Source of the DNA: Ectobacillus antri
GTDB lineage: Bacteria > Bacillota > Bacilli > Bacillales > Bacillaceae_G
Direction of reading: 5' to 3'
NCBI RefSeq assembly: GCF_003852715.1
Contig: NZ_RIAV01000002.1
Coordinates: forward strand, 240,296 to 304,295
Length of the DNA: 64,000 nucleotides
Below, piece by piece: positions 46,627 to 55,129 of this stretch. Position 1 is the stretch's first letter, and each line of letters starts with the position of its first letter. A model generated the notes under the pieces. It worked only from the letters and a program-made list of their open reading frames with translations, searched no databases and had not been told where the DNA came from. A program made the translations under genes and the position numbers.

Positions 46627-47341
46627 GATTGAAGGACTTCACAAATCGTTCGGCAAGCTAGAAGTTTTAAAAAATATTAGCACAGTGATTGAGCAAGGAC
46701 AAGTTGTTGCTATTATAGGTCCTTCTGGATCCGGAAAATCCACATTTTTACGCTGTATGAACCTGTTAGAGCAGCCTACTTCTGGCCGTATTTGGATTAA
46801 CAATAAAGAGGTTACAGATGCAAAAACAGATATTATGAGAGTACGTCAAAATGTAGGGATGGTGTTTCAGCACTTTCACTTATTTCCGCATATGACTGTG
46901 TTGGAAAACTTAACGTATGCACCAGTGACAGTAAAGGGAGTAGCTAAAGCGTCTGCAGAGCAGAAAGCAAAAGAGCTACTTGGGAAAGTTGGGTTGCTAG
47001 AGAAAGCTAACGAGTTTCCAGGGCGTTTGTCAGGCGGCCAAAAGCAACGTGTAGCGATTGCACGTGCTCTAGCGATGGAGCCTGAGGTGATGTTGTTTGA
47101 TGAACCAACATCGGCTCTTGATCCGGAGATGGTAAAAGAAGTGCTTGAAGTTATGAAGTCATTAGCGCATACAGGTATGACAATGGCAATCGTGACACAT
47201 GAAATGGGGTTTGCGAAAGAAGTAGCAGACCGTGTGTTGTTCTTAGATGGTGGTTACCTTGTTGAAGATGCGCCCCCACACGAATTTTTTAGCGCACCAA
47301 AGAGTGCACGTACACAGGAATTTTTACAAAAAATGTTGTAG
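46619..47341 (+). CDS. artM: Arginine ABC transporter ATP-binding protein ArtM
   Basis: 240 residues starting with GTG inside artQ. Walker [10 protein letters not shown] (34-42), Q-loop [13 protein letters not shown], signature [15 protein letters not shown], Walker [15 protein letters not shown] and H-loop VTHEMGF are all intact. A single ATPase with a single permease implies homodimers of each. Confidence 0.96.
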   Translation: MIKIEGLHKSFGKLEVLKNISTVIEQGQVVAIIGPSGSGKSTFLRCMNLLEQPTSGRIWINNKEVTDAKTDIMRVRQNVGMVFQHFHLFPHMTVLENLTYAPVTVKGVAKASAEQKAKELLGKVGLLEKANEFPGRLSGGQKQRVAIARALAMEPEVMLFDEPTSALDPEMVKEVLEVMKSLAHTGMTMAIVTHEMGFAKEVADRVLFLDGGYLVEDAPPHEFFSAPKSARTQEFLQKML

Positions 47342-47362
47342 AGGCCAAAGTGCCTCTTTTTT
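47341..47362 (+). terminator. Short terminator after artM
   Basis: GAGGC (47341-47345) and GCCTC (47352-47356) followed by a run of seven Ts. Confidence 0.75.
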
Positions 47363-47368
47363 TGTTTT

Positions 47369-47653
47369 TTAGTACATGACAAAAGGAAGAAATATATGTA
47401 GGTAAAGCCAGATCCATACAATGTCAGACGTCCAAATAACAGAAGTAATCAGAAAAGCGAATGTATAGCGCCAATGTTTAAAATATGCAGGGGAAACAGA
47501 GAATGAAAAAAGCATGTACAAAATAAAACCTGTACCTTGCAACAATGCTTCGTATGGAATGGTAATGCGCAGTTCTAAATGTAAAAATAAAAATAATGCT
47601 TTATAAAGACCGTATAATAAAGAAACGCCGAGATAAAAGCGAATTGCGCGCAT
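47369..47653 (-). CDS. Small multi-pass membrane protein, unknown
   Basis: 94 residues on the reverse strand, with an excellent AAAGGAGGATAT directly before the ATG. Three hydrophobic helices (about 6-25, 36-55 and 66-90), rich in Phe, Leu, Tyr and Trp, cover most of the protein. The first residues (MRAIRFY) are basic, which suggests an N-in orientation. I do not recognise the family. It is convergent with artM and divergent from yqjA. Confidence 0.72.
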   Translation of the reverse strand: MRAIRFYLGVSLLYGLYKALFLFLHLELRITIPYEALLQGTGFILYMLFSFSVSPAYFKHWRYTFAFLITSVIWTSDIVWIWLYLHIFLPFVMY

Positions 47654-47772
47654 ATATCCTCCTTTAAATTAGATTGGTGCGTCCAATATATTCGCAAAAG
47701 TATAATTTTATGCAATACGTAGTACATTTTCACCTGCTTTCCTTTAAAATAAACATAAGAGGTGAAATAATA

Positions 47773-48753
47773 ATGTTTAGAATTGGATACCGGACCTTAA
47801 AAACAGCTGTTGGCGCCGCATTTGCTATTTTTATTGCACAATTGTTTGAATTGCAGTTTTACAGTTCAGCAGGTATTTTAGTCATCTTATGTGTACAAAA
47901 CACAAAGAAAAAATCACTTGAGGTATCATTGCAAAGGTTTGGCGCATGTTTATTGGCAATGTTATTTTCCTTTGTAATATTTGAAATTCTTGGCTATCAT
48001 CCATTAGCTGTTGGCATTTTATTGCTTTTATACATACCTACTGCCGTAATGCTTCGCGTGCCGGAAGGAATTGTAACGAGTTCAGTTATTGTAATGCATT
48101 TATATTCATTGGAAAGTATTACATGGCATGCTATTAGAAACGAGATTTCCATTTTGACAATCGGAATTGGTATTGCATTGTTGATTAATTTATATATGCC
48201 GAGTGCGGAACGAGAGTTGGAACGGATGCGGGATGAGGTGGAATCACATTTTAAAATAATTTTAACAGAAATGGCAGCGTATTTGCGAGATCGGGAGCGT
48301 CAATGGAATGGCCAAGAGTTGATTACAACGGCGTCTGTTTTAAAAGATGCGCGAGATCTGGCTTTTAAAAAGCTGGAAAACCATTTTGTCAGAGAAGACA
48401 GCTATTATTATCGTTACTTTAATATGCGTTTGCGACAATTTGAGATTTTAGAGCGTGTTATGCCGCTTGTTGCCTCTTTATCATGGACATACGAACAAGC
48501 TGAAATGATTGCGGATTTTATTGAAAATGTGGCCCATGCTATCAGACCTGAAAGTACAGGTTTAATATCGCTACATTTGCTTCATGAAATGCGAGAACAA
48601 TTCCGTGAAATGCCTTTGCCGCAAACGAGGGAAGAGTTTGAAACGCGCGCTATGTTGCATCAGCTTGTCAATGAAATGGAACAATATTTGCTCATTAAAA
48701 GTGAGTTCCAAGGGAAGAATATGAAGTATCAAATGTCCCAAAAAGGTGCATAG
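47773..48753 (+). CDS. yqjA: Aromatic acid exporter family protein YqjA
   Basis: 326 residues from ATG 47773, with GAGGTG upstream. The N-terminal half (about 1-150) has five to six membrane helices of the ArAE/DUF939 type, beginning GYRTLKTAVGAAFAIFIAQLF. The C-terminal half is a long cytoplasmic helical domain rich in Glu and Arg. In B. subtilis yqjA follows the art genes exactly as here. The exported substrate is unknown. Confidence 0.9.
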   Translation: MFRIGYRTLKTAVGAAFAIFIAQLFELQFYSSAGILVILCVQNTKKKSLEVSLQRFGACLLAMLFSFVIFEILGYHPLAVGILLLLYIPTAVMLRVPEGIVTSSVIVMHLYSLESITWHAIRNEISILTIGIGIALLINLYMPSAERELERMRDEVESHFKIILTEMAAYLRDRERQWNGQELITTASVLKDARDLAFKKLENHFVREDSYYYRYFNMRLRQFEILERVMPLVASLSWTYEQAEMIADFIENVAHAIRPESTGLISLHLLHEMREQFREMPLPQTREEFETRAMLHQLVNEMEQYLLIKSEFQGKNMKYQMSQKGA

Positions 48754-48784
48754 CTCTTAATTTTTTACCACCAGGAGGCGTATA

Positions 48785-49303
48785 ATGCTGCAGTTGCTTT
48801 CTTTGCTATTATTAGTTTCATTGTCCCCTATATGGCCAATGGGCGATAACCCACGTGTAGGAGACCCTTATATTATTGTAAATAAGCAAAATAATAAGCT
48901 GGCTTTTATTGATGACGGTATGATTCAAAAGGTATATCCAGTAGCAACCGGAAAAACGAATGATTTAACACCTGAAGGCGAGTTTGATGTGGTCATGAAA
49001 GTGAAAAATCCATATTATATAAAAGGCAATATCCCGGGTGGATCTCCTAAAAATCCGTTAGGGTCACGTTGGATAGGGTTTAATGCAAAAGGCACAGAAG
49101 GAAATAAGTACGGCATTCATGGTACAAACCAGCCGAGCTCGATCGGCAAGTATATTTCACAAGGATGTATTCGCATGTATCCGAAAGATGTAGAGACTTT
49201 GTATGAAAAAGTTCCCGTTGGAACGAAGGTATTAATTGTTCGAACTAAAAAATCGTTTGAACAGCTTGCGAAAGAAAAAGGGGCAATGAGTAGATGGGAA
49301 TAA
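48785..49303 (+). CDS. L,D-transpeptidase (YkuD domain)
   Basis: 172 residues. A hydrophobic N-terminus (2-18) serves as signal or anchor, followed by the YkuD catalytic domain with H112 in YGIHGTNQP and the nucleophile C128 in SQGCIRM. The usual SHGC histidine is replaced by glutamine, which occurs in some active members. There is no LysM domain. It forms or modifies 3-3 peptidoglycan crosslinks, probably in the spore or the cell envelope. AGGAGG is 7 bases upstream. Confidence 0.92.
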   Translation: MLQLLSLLLLVSLSPIWPMGDNPRVGDPYIIVNKQNNKLAFIDDGMIQKVYPVATGKTNDLTPEGEFDVVMKVKNPYYIKGNIPGGSPKNPLGSRWIGFNAKGTEGNKYGIHGTNQPSSIGKYISQGCIRMYPKDVETLYEKVPVGTKVLIVRTKKSFEQLAKEKGAMSRWE

Positions 49304-49306
49304 AAG

Positions 49307-49354
49307 AGGCTGATATGAAACCGCATAAAACGGTTTTCATATCAGCCTTTTCTG
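49307..49354 (+). terminator. Long hairpin after the L,D-transpeptidase gene
   Basis: 49307-49323 pairs with 49331-49348 (AGGCTGATATGAAACCG against CGGTTTTCATATCAGCCT) with one bulged T, followed by TTTTCTG. Confidence 0.85.
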
Positions 49355-49377
49355 TTTGTTAGTTCTCTTAATGTAAA

Positions 49378-49542
49378 AACCTCAGCCCTATGGAGCTAAA
49401 CAAGCCGCTTTCGCTTTTCCTCTGTCCAGCTACAGCGGCTAGCTCCCCCGGTCTGAGAACCTCGTCCCATTAAGGCAAAAAGCGCCTTTATGTGCCGAGA
49501 ACCTCAGCCCTATGGAGCTAAACAAGCCGCTTTCGCTTTTCC
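49378..49542. repeat. Dispersed repeat with identical 43-bp ends
   Basis: The same 43 bases occur at 49378-49420 and 49500-49542 (AACCTCAGCCCTATGGAG to CTTTCGCTTTTCC). Between them are CTCTGTCCAGCTACAGCGGC and TAGCTCCCCCGG, features I know from non-coding repeats scattered over Bacillus genomes. It is GC-richer than the surroundings and non-coding. The second copy ends 2 bp before the stop of prli42. Confidence 0.7.
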
Positions 49543-49544
49543 AT

Positions 49545-49637
49545 CTACCAAAACATGCTTAAGCCTGTAAGCAAGGTTGTAAGTAGCATGGAAAACAGCA
49601 TCACGTAAACGACAATTTTTTGAGATGTTTTTCTCAT
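49545..49637 (-). CDS. prli42: Prli42-type stressosome membrane mini-protein
   Basis: 30 residues on the reverse strand, start ATG 49637 with AAGGAGG upstream. A basic start (MRKTSQK) is followed by one membrane helix, IVVYVMLFSMLLTTLLTGL, ending in SMFW. This is the pattern of Prli42, the small membrane protein that anchors the stressosome in Listeria and is conserved in Firmicutes. The stressosome genes are not in this window, so the role here is by family analogy. Confidence 0.82.
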   Translation of the reverse strand: MRKTSQKIVVYVMLFSMLLTTLLTGLSMFW

Positions 49638-49739
49638 AATATAACCTCCTTGTTTGTTACTTGTATTGTAGCTAGAACGCTTTTAAGGGGCAATAAAGAT
49701 TTTGTTATTCAAAATTCTCTGAAAACAAGGAGAAGTGAC

Positions 49740-49772
49740 ATGAAACAGCGAATAAAGAAAATATATGTCTAA
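49740..49772 (+). CDS. Possible 10-residue leader peptide before mce
   Basis: ATG 49740 follows AAGGAGAAG at good spacing and opens a frame MKQRIKKIYV that ends at 49772, 35 bp before mce. It is too short to support with anything but the ribosome site. It may be a leader peptide, a translational coupling device or chance. Confidence 0.25.
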   Translation: MKQRIKKIYV

Positions 49773-49806
49773 TTTTGCAATTCATGTACAACAAGGGGTG
49801 GAAGTC

Positions 49807-50226
49807 ATGATTCAAAAAATTGATCATATTGGAATTGCAGTTCAATCTTTAGAGGAAGCGCTACCATTTTATACGAACGTATTGAAACTTAGGTTGCTAG
49901 GAGTTGAAGAGGTAGCCTCGCAGCAAGTCAAGGTAGCTTTTTTGGAGTTGGGAGAAAGTAAATTAGAGCTGCTCGAACCTTTAAGCAAAGAAAGTCCGAT
50001 TGCGATGTTTATTCAGAAGCGTGGAGAGGGCATTCATCATGTGGCGTTAGGTGTAAAATCAATTGCGGATAGAATCCAAGAGATGGAGCAAAATGGCATT
50101 CAAATGATTGATTCTTCTCCTCGCATTGGTGCGGCAGGAGCAAGTATTGCCTTTATGCATCCAAAGTCTGCACACGGCGTTTTATATGAACTTTGCGAGA
50201 AAAAGGGGGTAGAGACACATGGTTGA
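49807..50226 (+). CDS. mce: Methylmalonyl-CoA epimerase
   Basis: VOC-superfamily metalloenzyme that interconverts the S and R forms of methylmalonyl-CoA. ATG 49807, with AGGGGTGG upstream, gives 139 residues starting MIQKIDHIGIAV; the ATG at 49765 is an unsupported extension. Two babab modules are visible, with metal-site histidines in DHIGIAV and IHHVALGV and a C-terminal glutamate in LYELCEK. It overlaps the carboxyltransferase gene by 8 bp. It provides the substrate isomer for MutAB at 36-40 kb. Confidence 0.93.
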   Translation: MIQKIDHIGIAVQSLEEALPFYTNVLKLRLLGVEEVASQQVKVAFLELGESKLELLEPLSKESPIAMFIQKRGEGIHHVALGVKSIADRIQEMEQNGIQMIDSSPRIGAAGASIAFMHPKSAHGVLYELCEKKGVETHG

Positions 50227-51769
50227 TATTTATGAGAAAATCAATGATTTATATGATAGAAAACGAGAGATTGAGTTAGGTGGGGGAGATGCGAAGATTG
50301 AAAAACAGCACGAAAAGGGGAAGCTTACAGCGCGTGAGCGCATTGATCTACTTGTAGATCCTGGTACGTTTATGGAGTTAAATCCATTTATGGAGCACCG
50401 TTGCAGTGATTTTGGTCTTGGAGATAAGGCTGGGCCAGGAGATGGAGTAGTAACCGGATATGGTAAGATTAATGGGCGTCCTATATATGTGTTTTCACAG
50501 GATTTTACCGTGTTTGGTGGAGCCCTTGGTGAAATGCATGCTAAAAAAATAGCGAATGTTATGGATTTGGCTGCGCAAAATGGGGCACCAATTATTGGGT
50601 TAAATGATTCCGGCGGTGCAAGAATTCAAGAAGGTGTATTATCCTTGGATGGTTATGGCCATATTTTTTACCGAAATGCCATCTATTCAGGTGTCGTCCC
50701 GCAAATTTCGGTGATATTAGGACCTTGTGCTGGTGGTGCAGTGTATTCACCAGCTATCACTGATTTTGTAATTATGGTAGAAACAACGAGCCAAATGTTT
50801 ATTACTGGACCAAAAGTAATTGAGACAGTGACAGGAGAAAGCATTTCAGCCGAGGACCTTGGCGGTGCGAAGGTACATAATACGATTAGTGGAAACGCAC
50901 ATTTTGCAGCTACGGACGAGGAAAATGCTTTAGAGATCGTGCGAATGCTACTCAGTTACTTACCGCAAAACTGCGAAGAACGTCCGTTTATGTACGGCAC
51001 ACCTGATGAGGATGATTATCGTCCTGATTTAACGGATGTGATTCCATTTGATGCTGTTCGGCCATACGATGTGCGTCATGTTATTGATGGAGTTGTTGAC
51101 GAAGGTTCTTTTTTTGAAATTCAAAAAAACTTTGCAAAAAATATTGTAATTGGTTTTGCAAGAATAAAAGGAGAAGTGGTTGGTCTTGTTTGTAATCAGC
51201 CAAAAGTTATGGCTGGCAGTCTTGATATTGATTCGTCTGATAAAGCAGCGCGCTTTATTCGTTTGTGCGACTCCTTTAACATCCCGCTAATTACTTTTGA
51301 GGATGTAACAGGATTTTTTCCAGGAGTCAAGCAAGAGCACGGAGGCATTATCCGACACGGAGCGAAAATTTTATATGCGTATTCTGAGGCAACAGTTCCT
51401 AAAATTACAGTCATTTTACGTAAAGCATATGGCGGTGCTTATGTTGCTTTAAACAGTAAGGCGATTGGTGCTGATGTTGTATTTTCATGGCCCAATGCGG
51501 AAATTGCAGTAATGGGACCACAAGGAGCCGTAAATATTATTTTTGCCAAGGAGATTGAGGGCAGCGACAATCCTGAAGAAACAAGGGCGCAGCTCATTGA
51601 GGAATATCGTGAAAAATTTGCTAATCCCTATGTCGCAGCAAAGCATGGTATTGTTGATGATGTAATTGATCCGCGTGATACAAGAATTAAGTTGATGCAA
51701 GCACTCGATATGCTGCGTAATAAAAAGGAAGAGCGTCCGAAAAAAAAGCATGGCAATATCCCATTGTAA
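50219..51769 (+). CDS. yqjD: Acyl-CoA carboxylase carboxyltransferase (propionyl-CoA carboxylase beta type)
   Basis: 516 residues, in the crotonase-like carboxyltransferase family with both halves: GLNDSGGARIQEGV and GPCAGGAVYSPA in the first, and VTGFFPGVKQEHGGIIRHGAK and RKAYGGAYVALNSK in the second. Adjacent to mce, so propionyl-CoA is the likely substrate. The biotin carboxylase/carrier partner is not adjacent; AccB/AccC at 8 kb or another set could serve. Methylmalonyl-CoA decarboxylase is the alternative assignment. Confidence 0.9.
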   Translation: MVDIYEKINDLYDRKREIELGGGDAKIEKQHEKGKLTARERIDLLVDPGTFMELNPFMEHRCSDFGLGDKAGPGDGVVTGYGKINGRPIYVFSQDFTVFGGALGEMHAKKIANVMDLAAQNGAPIIGLNDSGGARIQEGVLSLDGYGHIFYRNAIYSGVVPQISVILGPCAGGAVYSPAITDFVIMVETTSQMFITGPKVIETVTGESISAEDLGGAKVHNTISGNAHFAATDEENALEIVRMLLSYLPQNCEERPFMYGTPDEDDYRPDLTDVIPFDAVRPYDVRHVIDGVVDEGSFFEIQKNFAKNIVIGFARIKGEVVGLVCNQPKVMAGSLDIDSSDKAARFIRLCDSFNIPLITFEDVTGFFPGVKQEHGGIIRHGAKILYAYSEATVPKITVILRKAYGGAYVALNSKAIGADVVFSWPNAEIAVMGPQGAVNIIFAKEIEGSDNPEETRAQLIEEYREKFANPYVAAKHGIVDDVIDPRDTRIKLMQALDMLRNKKEERPKKKHGNIPL

Positions 51770-51771
51770 CG

Positions 51772-51798
51772 AGGCGAGCGTCTATGCGCTCGCCTTTC
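51772..51798 (+). terminator. Terminator of mce-yqjD
   Basis: AGGCGAGCG (51772-51780) and CGCTCGCCT (51787-51795) around 6 bases. Only TTCG follows, so the T run is weak. Confidence 0.75.
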
Positions 51799-51863
51799 GT
51801 AACTTGGATATAGTTCTGTTATAATGAAACTTGTACATAACAAGAAATAGAGGAGGCATATAT

Positions 51864-52979
51864 ATGATTAATCAAGAACGTTTAGTAAACGAATTTTTAG
51901 AGCTTGTTCAAGTTGATTCAGAAACAAAGCATGAAGCAGAAATTTGTAAAGTGCTGAAAGAGAAGTTTTCTGCACTTGGCGTAGAGGTGTTTGAAGATGA
52001 CACAACAGCACAAACTGGACATGGTGCAGGTAATTTAATTTGCACACTGCCAGCCAAAGTAGAGGCGGATACCATCTACTTTACAGCTCACATGGATACG
52101 GTTGTGCCTGGTAAAGGGATTAAGCCGTCTATTCAAGATGGCTATATTGTCACGGATGGTACAACGATTTTAGGAGCGGATGACAAAGCTGGTTTGGCGG
52201 CAATGCTAGAGGCAATTCGCGTACTAAAGGAAACAAATGCGCCGCATGGTAAAGTTGAGTTTATTATTACGGTTGGAGAAGAATCTGGTCTCGTTGGTGC
52301 AAAAGCGCTTGATCGCTCTTTAATCACAGCAAAATATGGTTATGCGCTTGATAGCGATGGTAAAGTAGGGGATATTATCGTTGCAGCTCCGACGCAAGCA
52401 AAATTAAAAACAATTATTCGTGGTAAGACTGCCCACGCTGGTGTAGCACCAGAAAAAGGTGTTTCCGCAATCACAATTGCAGCAAAGGCGATTGCTAAAA
52501 TGCCACTAGGTCGTATTGATGAAGAAACAACTGCCAATATCGGGCGCTTTGAAGGAGGCACACAAACGAATATTGTATGCGATCATGTGTTTATTTTAGC
52601 GGAGGCTCGTTCTTTAGTGGAAGAAAAAATGCTCGCACAGGTTGAAAAAATGAAAGCAGCATTTATCTCCACGGCAGAAGAGATGGGCGGACAAGCTGAA
52701 GTCGATGTGGATATCATGTATCCTGGCTTCAAATTTGCAGATGGAGATCACGTTGTAGAATTGGCAAAACGTGCAATTACAGCCATCGGACGTACACCAT
52801 CACTGCATCAAAGCGGGGGTGGAAGCGACGCAAATGTAATCGCAGGTCACGGTATACCGACTGTGAACCTTGCAGTGGGGTATGAAGAAATTCATACCAC
52901 AAATGAAAAGATGCCGGTTGAAGAACTTGTAAAAACGGCAGAGCTTGTAGTGGCAATTATTCGCGAAACAGTCAAATAA
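51864..52979 (+). CDS. yqjE: M20 family metallopeptidase YqjE (PepT-like)
   Basis: 371 residues from ATG 51864, with GAGGAGG upstream. Binuclear-zinc peptidase motifs: AHMDTVVPG with the first His/Asp, GADDKAGLAA with the bridging Asp, and VGEESGLVG with the general-base and ligand glutamates. The dimerisation domain lies at about 180-290 (IIRGKTAHAGVAPEKG), and a late histidine in HTTNE completes the site. It resembles tripeptidase T, but the substrate is not known. Confidence 0.92.
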   Translation: MINQERLVNEFLELVQVDSETKHEAEICKVLKEKFSALGVEVFEDDTTAQTGHGAGNLICTLPAKVEADTIYFTAHMDTVVPGKGIKPSIQDGYIVTDGTTILGADDKAGLAAMLEAIRVLKETNAPHGKVEFIITVGEESGLVGAKALDRSLITAKYGYALDSDGKVGDIIVAAPTQAKLKTIIRGKTAHAGVAPEKGVSAITIAAKAIAKMPLGRIDEETTANIGRFEGGTQTNIVCDHVFILAEARSLVEEKMLAQVEKMKAAFISTAEEMGGQAEVDVDIMYPGFKFADGDHVVELAKRAITAIGRTPSLHQSGGGSDANVIAGHGIPTVNLAVGYEEIHTTNEKMPVEELVKTAELVVAIIRETVK

Positions 52980-52988
52980 TACATGAAG

Positions 52989-53042
52989 AAGGTGTCCTAA
53001 AGGCTAGCAAAAACAGCTGAACCTTTGGGACACCTTTTTATT
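52989..53042 (+). terminator. Terminator of yqjE
   Basis: AAGGTGTCCTAAAGG (52989-53003) pairs with CCTTTGGGACACCTT (53022-53036) with one T-G and an 18-base loop, then TTTTATTT. Confidence 0.85.
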
Positions 53043-53195
53043 TACCTAATGAGTAAGGCTGTAAAATGTTATTGCTTTTTTAGTTTGATACTTTACAACT
53101 TATAATATAAAGAAAATGGTTCTGGCTTTTTGTATTGCTAATAGGGCCCGCTTTCCGTAAGATAGTGGATAGATGTCGGAAAAGAGGTAAGAATT

Positions 53196-54119
53196 ATGGA
53201 TTTGGTTTTTTTAGGAACAGGAGCCGGTGTGCCGGCTAAGGGACGAAATGTTTCTGCAATCGCGCTTCAGTTATTGGAAGAGCGTGGTGTGACGTGGTTA
53301 TTTGATTGTGGTGAAGCAACACAGCACCAAATTTTATATACATCAGTAAAGCCGCGCCGCATTGAAAAAATATTTATTACACATTTACATGGTGACCATA
53401 TTTTTGGATTGCCGGGTTTACTAGGAAGCCGTTCTTTTCAAGGTGGCGAAACGCCGTTGACTGTATACGGTCCAAAAGGAATTCAGGAGTTTATTGACGT
53501 AGCGATGCGAGTGAGTACAACGCATGTAAAATATCCGATTCATGTGGTAGAGATTGAAGAAGAGGGTATTATATTTGCAGATGAACAATTCATTGTGGAA
53601 GCCGGTAGGTTGTCTCATGGTATCGAATGCTTTGGGTACCGCATTATAGAAAAAGATATTGCGGGTCCGCTTCTTGTTGACAAATTGTTAGCTCTTGGCA
53701 TCAAGCCTGGTCCGGCATTTAAATTATTGAAAGCTGGTCATAGTATTACACTTGAAGATGGTACCCAATTACATGGGAAAGATTATGTGGGTGCACCGCA
53801 AAAAGGCCGCATTGTTACAATATTAGGAGATACGCGTTATTGCGAGACAAGTATAAGACTTGCGAAGAATGCAGATGTATTAGTTCATGAAGCAACATTT
53901 GCCGCAGCAGATGAGGAACAAGCATACAATTATTTTCATTCTACAACAGCACAGGCTGCTGAGGTAGCTAAAAAAGCGAATGTGGGATGTTTAATCATGA
54001 CGCATATTAGCTCGCGTTATCAGGGAGAAGATAGTGAGAAGCTACTACAAGAAGCACGCGATATTTTTCCATATACGGAGTTAGCAGAGGATCTGAAGCA
54101 ATTTCTGATGACCAGATAA
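53196..54119 (+). CDS. rnz: Ribonuclease Z
   Basis: Endonuclease that removes 3' trailers from tRNA precursors lacking an encoded CCA. 307 residues of the metallo-beta-lactamase fold. Zinc motif H63-x-H65-x-D67-H68 in [15 protein letters not shown]; further ligands in GRLSHG and ILGDTRYCE; the exosite arm around residues 150-180; and HEATF and MTHISSRY near the end. ATG preceded by AAGAGGTAA. Confidence 0.96.
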   Translation: MDLVFLGTGAGVPAKGRNVSAIALQLLEERGVTWLFDCGEATQHQILYTSVKPRRIEKIFITHLHGDHIFGLPGLLGSRSFQGGETPLTVYGPKGIQEFIDVAMRVSTTHVKYPIHVVEIEEEGIIFADEQFIVEAGRLSHGIECFGYRIIEKDIAGPLLVDKLLALGIKPGPAFKLLKAGHSITLEDGTQLHGKDYVGAPQKGRIVTILGDTRYCETSIRLAKNADVLVHEATFAAADEEQAYNYFHSTTAQAAEVAKKANVGCLIMTHISSRYQGEDSEKLLQEARDIFPYTELAEDLKQFLMTR

Positions 54120-54150
54120 AAGACGATGCAATTGCATCGCCTTTTATTTT
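54119..54150. terminator. Shared terminator of convergent rnz and proC
   Basis: GACGATGC and GCATCGCC around AATT, flanked by AAAA on the left and a T-rich run on the right, lie between the two stop codons. The A-rich and T-rich flanks let it work on both strands. Confidence 0.8.
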
Positions 54151-54971
54151 TTATTTAATAATTGTGTTAAGCCTTCACCAAGTTCCTGAGATCTAATGGT
54201 AGCACGAGTAATACAACGAACGAGAATATTTTGAAAATCATGGTGTTCCAGCACACCAATACCAGCTTCTGTTGTCCCGCCCGGGGAAGTAATCTCTTTT
54301 CGTAGCACCGATGGATGCTTTGGTGTTTCCATTAACATCTCAGCTGCACCAATCATGGTTTGTAAAATCAAAGGCTTGGCAACGTTCTCACATAATCCGA
54401 TTTGGGAAGCAGCTTTTTCCATAGCTTCCACCACATAATAAATATAGGCAGGACCACTGCCTGATAATGCGGTGACAGCATGCATTTGCTCTTCTGTTAC
54501 AACAGAAACGAGACCGATTTTTTCAAATATAGAAGTTGCCATTTCTATATGTAGCCCGGTTGCATGAATAGATGGAGAGAGGGCCGTTGCTGATTTTAAA
54601 ATGGCCGCCGACGTATTTGGCATAGCTCGTATAATGGGATTGTTTTGTTCTAGCAGATTTGTAAGAGACTCGGTAGATACGCCTGCCATTAAAGAAATAA
54701 TCAATTGCTCTTGGTGTACATAATCTTTTATAGATTTTATCGCTTCTGCAGCATCCTTCGGTTTTACAGCTAAAATAACGAGGTCTGCATTATTCACTAG
54801 CTCCTCTGTATTTTGTGTAAATGTGACACCATACATAGTTTGCAAATCTAATAGTCTACTCCTATTATTTCGGTTGCTTACCATAATACTTTGGCCATTC
54901 ATGCTTTGAGTCAATCCTGCGATAATAGCCTCTGTAATGGAACCTGCCCCTATAAATGAAATTTTCTTCAT
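54144..54971 (-). CDS. proI: Pyrroline-5-carboxylate reductase
   Basis: NAD(P)H-dependent last step of proline synthesis. 275 residues on the reverse strand: Rossmann start KISFIGAGSITEAI, substrate motifs ALSGSGPAYIYYV and EITSPGGTTEAGI near the C-terminus. AAGGAGG precedes the start at 54971. Synteny with yqjO of B. subtilis suggests the ProI paralogue; ProC-family membership is certain, the paralogue name is inferred. Confidence 0.9.
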   Translation of the reverse strand: MKKISFIGAGSITEAIIAGLTQSMNGQSIMVSNRNNRSRLLDLQTMYGVTFTQNTEELVNNADLVILAVKPKDAAEAIKSIKDYVHQEQLIISLMAGVSTESLTNLLEQNNPIIRAMPNTSAAILKSATALSPSIHATGLHIEMATSIFEKIGLVSVVTEEQMHAVTALSGSGPAYIYYVVEAMEKAASQIGLCENVAKPLILQTMIGAAEMLMETPKHPSVLRKEITSPGGTTEAGIGVLEHHDFQNILVRCITRATIRSQELGEGLTQLLNKK

Positions 54972-55063
54972 ACATACGCCTCCTTTTTACATAACAATTC
55001 GACTCCTTCAGATATATCCCTGTTATTTGTTTGAAAATAATGACAAAGAAAGGAATGAGGTGT

Positions 55064-55085
55064 AAAATGAATGTACATTCATTTT
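55064..55085. promoter_or_regulatory. 22-bp perfect palindrome between divergent proI and yqjP
   Basis: AAAATGAATGTACATTCATTTT is fully palindromic, with a TGAATG-CATTCA core. Such cores are typical operators of TetR-family repressors in Bacillus. The arms are closer together than in the FadR consensus, so FadR is not the best guess. It lies 45 bp before yqjP. Confidence 0.6.
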
Positions 55086-55129
55086 TGAGGTTGTATTTTG
55101 GATGATGAAGATGTATATGGAGGATTACT

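Noticed and set aside
49378..49542. CRISPR-like direct repeats
   Set aside because: Only two copies with a spacer of 79 bp and no cas gene; composition fits a dispersed non-coding repeat.
55064..55085. FadR operator
   Set aside because: Half sites match but the centre spacing is shorter than in the FadR consensus, and neighbouring genes are not beta-oxidation genes.
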